Of a DNA stretch of 17,479 nucleotides, positions 15,096 to 17,479 are shown piece after piece. The notes under the pieces were generated by a model. It saw only the letters and a program-made list of their open reading frames with translations. It made no database searches and was not told the origin of the DNA. Location: NCBI GenBank assembly GCA_030036915.1, contig JASHSC010000657.1:1-17479 (forward strand), given 5' to 3'. This stretch comes from Terriglobia bacterium. Lineage in GTDB: Bacteria; Acidobacteriota; Terriglobia; UBA7540. Position 1 is the stretch's first letter. Every line of letters starts with the position of its first letter. The translations under genes were made by a program, and so were the position numbers.

Positions 15096-15124
15096 GCAGG
15101 GGCGGATGGCCATGCGCCCCTACG
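15096..15124. repeat. Palindromic intergenic repeat, copy D (between chaperone and usher-like gene)
   Basis: CGCAGGGGCG at 15096-15105 and CGCCCCTACG at 15115-15124 pair at nine of ten positions around GATGGCCAT, which is itself nearly palindromic. It is a short member of the family seen at 7931, 10425 and 12080. The right arm contains the TAG stop of the chaperone gene (15120-15122), in the same frame as in copy A. Confidence 0.7.
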
Positions 15125-15935
15125 GCGGTCCCGCCACCGTGAAAGGTATCGCTCTCGTCTCCACACTCTGCTCGCCGTAGGTCACGGTGAGAATTCCCGT
15201 GTAATTGCCGGGTGGAAGATTTCCGGTCCAATAAACCTTGAATGGATTCTTCTGGCCGGGCAGAGTCCGCAGCATCTCGCTTTCCGCCTTGGCCATCAGC
15301 TTGCGGTTCGAGTCGAGCACGGCCAGGTGGCCCTGCGGAAAGACATGCGTATTTCCGATGTTGGTCATGTCAAAAGTAAGGGTCAGCCCCTGGCTTCCGG
15401 CGGGAGGGGTCAATTTCAGATTTTCCAGATCAATTTTGTAATCCGCCGTGCCTTCAGCGGTGAGCAGCACCAGGCAGCCGACCCGCACATTGGCAAAAAC
15501 CGTCTTCCCATCCTGGGTGACCTGATGCGTAAGCACCGGTTTGGACTGCACGAACAGGACGGCGTAATAGCCGCCGCGCGCATCGGGCGGGGGAGTCACG
15601 ATCGCCCGCATTTTCTGCGTGCCGTGGGCGGGAATTTCAAAATGCTCAGGGACAAACTGGATCCAATTTGCCGCCGAACGCGGGGAAGTTCCCGGAGGCG
15701 AGAAAACCTTTTCGTTCTTATCGTTGTACCAGAGGTCGGTGATCTGAACGCTCATCTCCACCGGCGCTTCGCCCCGATTCACCGTGGCGAGGGCAATCTC
15801 AAAAGCCACGCCCGGCTTGAAGCTTTGCACCACCTGGGCGGGCGCAATGCCCACGGACTGCGCTGTGGCGGCAGCAGGCCAGAGGAGCAGCGCCGAAAGA
15901 AGGCATTTTGTGCGGAACGAATCTCGATTCATCAT
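15120..15935 (-). CDS. PapD-like periplasmic chaperone
   Basis: The 271-residue product has a clear signal peptide (1-25, AAATA before Gln26). The first Ig-like domain starts SVGIAPAQVVQSFKPGVAFEIALATVNRGEAPVEMSVQI; a segment WIQFVPEHFEIPAHGTQKMRAIV with PPDARGGYYAVLFV follows, the pattern of fimbrial-chaperone domain 1, in which a strand faces the subunit. The second domain (about 145-265) is another beta sandwich (LTLTFDMTNIGNTHV, then LPPGNYTGILTVTY). WxL-interacting/DUF916 proteins share the first pattern and are an alternative fold relative. Its stop TAG is provided by palindrome D. The ATG at 15935 (or 15932) directly abuts the stop codon of the module protein, TAA then ATG, which indicates translational coupling. 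It probably escorts the secreted module proteins to the usher-like barrel. I did not identify the usual Arg/Lys anchoring pair. Confidence 0.68.
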   Translation of the reverse strand: MMNRDSFRTKCLLSALLLWPAAATAQSVGIAPAQVVQSFKPGVAFEIALATVNRGEAPVEMSVQITDLWYNDKNEKVFSPPGTSPRSAANWIQFVPEHFEIPAHGTQKMRAIVTPPPDARGGYYAVLFVQSKPVLTHQVTQDGKTVFANVRVGCLVLLTAEGTADYKIDLENLKLTPPAGSQGLTLTFDMTNIGNTHVFPQGHLAVLDSNRKLMAKAESEMLRTLPGQKNPFKVYWTGNLPPGNYTGILTVTYGEQSVETRAIPFTVAGPP

Positions 15936-17075
15936 TTAAGGCACCGTAATCGTATAAGTCAGGGTTGCGCTGTCGCTCCCCAAAAAGGGAGTCGCCGTAT
16001 TGTTCAGTGAGACGAACAGTCCCAGATATCGCGTGATCGTGCTTCGGTCGGCGGCCGTGGTGGTCATCACGGTTTGCGTTCCCACCGTAGTTGAAATCGC
16101 GTTGTAAGGCCCTGCCGCGGCCGCCGAATCGTCCAGTTGCAGCAGCGTGGGATGCGCGAAATTCGTGCTGGCATACACTTCCAGGTCCGCGACCGTGGAA
16201 GTGAAATCCGAAAATGCCGGCTCGAGGTAATAAGGCGTGGCGTAAATGATGCCCCCGGCGGCTGCCACCGTGGGAACCGTCGCGCCCACTCCCAGGCCAT
16301 TCACGTTACCGAAAGCCATGGTATAGGGAGAGGCCGTTCCACTCACGGTCAGTCCGCTCGGGGCGGTGGCCAGAGCCAGCGAGACCGCGTCCTGAACGGT
16401 GTTGGCCGGGGTCAGAGTAAATGTCATCGTGGCCGTGGCAAGTGCAATCCCAAAGGTCAGGTTTGTCAATGTGAAGGTGACCACCGCAGAGTTATCGGTC
16501 CCCGTAAATGCGCTGGCACCGTCATTGTCCGGCAGAAAAATCCCAATCCCTACGGTGGCCGTTGAGTTGCCCATCGACGCAATCACTGTGCTGGGAGACC
16601 CGGAGGCCGTGGACATTGCGGAATATCCCGCCGAGCTGGTGCAGGCTGAAGCGCTCGGGCAGTTTTCGATAATCTGCGCCGCAGGGTGGGCGAAATTGGT
16701 GCTCACATAAGCCGTGAGTTCGGCATTTCCGAGAGCAAGCCCCGTAAACTGCACTTCGTACTCGCTGAAATAGAGCGCGCCGTTGCTGAGCGCGGAAACT
16801 GTCAAGCCGCTCTGCGGAGTTCCCACACCCAAAGCGTTCATGTCTCCAAAAGTAGTCTCGTAAGCGCTGCCCACTTTTGTGAAGGAGATTCCCCCAGGCG
16901 ACTGAAGAATGCTAAAACTCGTCTGCCCTGCAGCCCGGCCCGCAATCATCGTGATCACCAAAACCAGAAAGGCGGGAACAAAGAAGCGCATTTTAAAGAG
17001 TGAACGCACCATCGGCATTGCGCTTCCCAGAACCCGCCTCCTCGAGCTTTCGACATTGAAATCGTTCGTGCTCAT
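15936..17075 (-). CDS. Secreted two-module protein, likely fibre subunit or adhesin of the chaperone/usher-like locus
   Basis: The family is not known to me. The 379-residue product has a signal peptide (hydrophobic MRFFVPAFLVLVITMIAG, ending about residue 50). Two homologous modules follow, ~53-206 and ~231-379. Both contain an FGDMNALGVGTP / FGNVNGLGVGAT motif (76-87 / 255-266), a tyrosine-rich strand (LYFSEYEVQF / YATPYYLEPAF) and a strictly repeated STNFAHP (125-131 / 303-309). Module 1 also has a Cys pair (139 and 145) that could be a disulphide. The composition is rich in Ala, Thr, Ser and Val without charge, typical of exported beta fibres. No LPXTG or PEP-CTERM anchor is seen. ATG 17075 lacks a well-placed ribosome site; ATGs at 17018 and 16991 would still give a signal peptide. 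The chaperone start follows directly. Confidence 0.65.
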   Translation of the reverse strand: MSTNDFNVESSRRRVLGSAMPMVRSLFKMRFFVPAFLVLVITMIAGRAAGQTSFSILQSPGGISFTKVGSAYETTFGDMNALGVGTPQSGLTVSALSNGALYFSEYEVQFTGLALGNAELTAYVSTNFAHPAAQIIENCPSASACTSSAGYSAMSTASGSPSTVIASMGNSTATVGIGIFLPDNDGASAFTGTDNSAVVTFTLTNLTFGIALATATMTFTLTPANTVQDAVSLALATAPSGLTVSGTASPYTMAFGNVNGLGVGATVPTVAAAGGIIYATPYYLEPAFSDFTSTVADLEVYASTNFAHPTLLQLDDSAAAAGPYNAISTTVGTQTVMTTTAADRSTITRYLGLFVSLNNTATPFLGSDSATLTYTITVP

Positions 17076-17234
17076 TAAAATGTGGGCCTCAGCCGACCCC
17101 GCCGAGTTGCTTTTCGGCAGACGAAAACCCGTTCTTGCGAGCGGGCCACCCCTCTCGATTTCCAGGGTTCTTTAGAGTCTAGCGGGGTCCAGAAATCGGG
17201 CTTTCAGGGGCGCGACAGTGAATTCATCCCAGCT

Positions 17235-17267
17235 CCCCCTCTTCCCCTTGGGCTGGGGATGAGGGGG
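17235..17267. repeat. Strong hairpin in the gap between the two module-protein genes
   Basis: CCCCCTCTTCCCC (17235-17247) pairs with GGGGATGAGGGGG (17255-17267) at 12 of 13 positions, around a 7-base loop. It lies about 75 bases beyond the stop of the partial gene at the right edge and 160 bases before the start of the next gene. No T-run follows on the minus strand, so it is not a standard intrinsic terminator; mRNA stabilisation or attenuation is possible. The rest of 17076-17342 shows no gene. Confidence 0.55.
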
Positions 17268-17342
17268 TTATCTCAACTTCACCGTCGAAGATTACGTGGA
17301 ACAAAAATTCAGCTACTTCATGACCACGCGCAGAAGCACAGC

Positions 17343-17479
17343 TTACTTGATGGTCATCGTGTAAGTAACCGTCGTGCTGAGCCCTGCCCCGGGAGCTGCC
17401 GTGGGTGAAACCGACAGAGCCAGGAAGCGGGTCATCGCTGTACCATCCGCGCCCGCCGCGGAAAGGGCTGTGCCGGAAA
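17343..17479 (-). CDS. C-terminal end of a second module protein, paralog of the gene at 15936-17075 (cut by window edge)
   Basis: Reading the minus strand in from the edge gives 44 residues before TAA at 17343-17345: GTALSAAGADGTAMTRFLAL, then SVSPTAAPG and the end LSTTVTYTMTIK. This matches the end of the adjacent two-module protein, which has TTAADRSTITRYLGLFVSL and ends ATLTYTITVP: an RF/RY-L-x-L strand, a small-residue linker and a final TYT strand at the same spacing. It is therefore the last module of a paralogous secreted subunit encoded upstream, in tandem and on the same strand. Only the end is visible, so the number of modules and any adhesin domain are unknown. It supports reading the locus as one with several subunits. 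Confidence 0.6.
   Translation of the reverse strand, partial: SGTALSAAGADGTAMTRFLALSVSPTAAPGAGLSTTVTYTMTIK

Noticed and set aside
17082..17408. Plus-strand open frame at the right edge
   Set aside because: It crosses the intergenic hairpin and is antisense to the paralogous module-protein end, which is recognisable on the minus strand.

Overview
The window looks like a contig from a Gram-negative soil or sediment bacterium, most likely an Acidobacteriota member. The signs are moderately high GC, a BON-domain lipoprotein, an ECF sigma factor paired with a zf-HC2/DUF4349 anti-sigma protein, an outer-membrane barrel ending in Sdr-B-like repeats, and many intergenic palindromes. This assignment is inference, since no 16S or other marker gene is present. 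The first ~150 bases differ: GC-saturated codons encoding a piece of an unrelated membrane protein run directly into the start of an asparagine synthetase. I read this as a chimeric contig end, or much less likely a recent insertion.

Layout. (1) 151-3090, minus: an envelope-glycan operon with a soluble dolichyl-phosphate-mannose-synthase-like GT2, an ArnT/PMT-like GT39/GT83 membrane glycosyltransferase, then the N-terminus of asnB. (2) 3313-6540, plus: a BON plus VirB10/TrbI-like lipoprotein with a glycine zipper, then glmS, which feeds UDP-GlcNAc synthesis. (3) 6597-8520, minus: ECF sigma factor followed by its membrane anti-sigma factor. An orphan Phd/YefM-type antitoxin (8628-8870) lies upstream, then an MFS exporter (8980-10281). 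(4) 10558-11310, minus: a secreted protein of unknown function. (5) 11624-11992, plus: a doubtful small exported ORF. (6) 12137-17479, minus: the most interesting region. It holds a partial and a complete gene for secreted proteins built from a repeated ~150-residue module, a PapD-like two-domain periplasmic chaperone that abuts the second of these, and a 969-residue outer-membrane protein. The last has an N-terminal pilus/secretin-N-like domain, a large beta-barrel and three C-terminal Sdr-B/carboxypeptidase-regulatory-like Ig domains. The set looks like a divergent chaperone-usher type surface-fibre system.

A palindromic repeat family with outer arms CGTAGGGGCG recurs at four intergenic sites (7931-8000, 10425-10514, 12080-12133, 15096-15124). 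Each copy lies at the 3' end of a minus-strand gene. Two copies sit inside operons, between sigma and anti-sigma and between chaperone and usher-like gene, and there the repeat itself supplies the upstream gene's TAG stop codon in the same frame. These copies could set the relative expression of the two partners.

All functional calls come from reading translated sequence and remembered family motifs. No database search was run.
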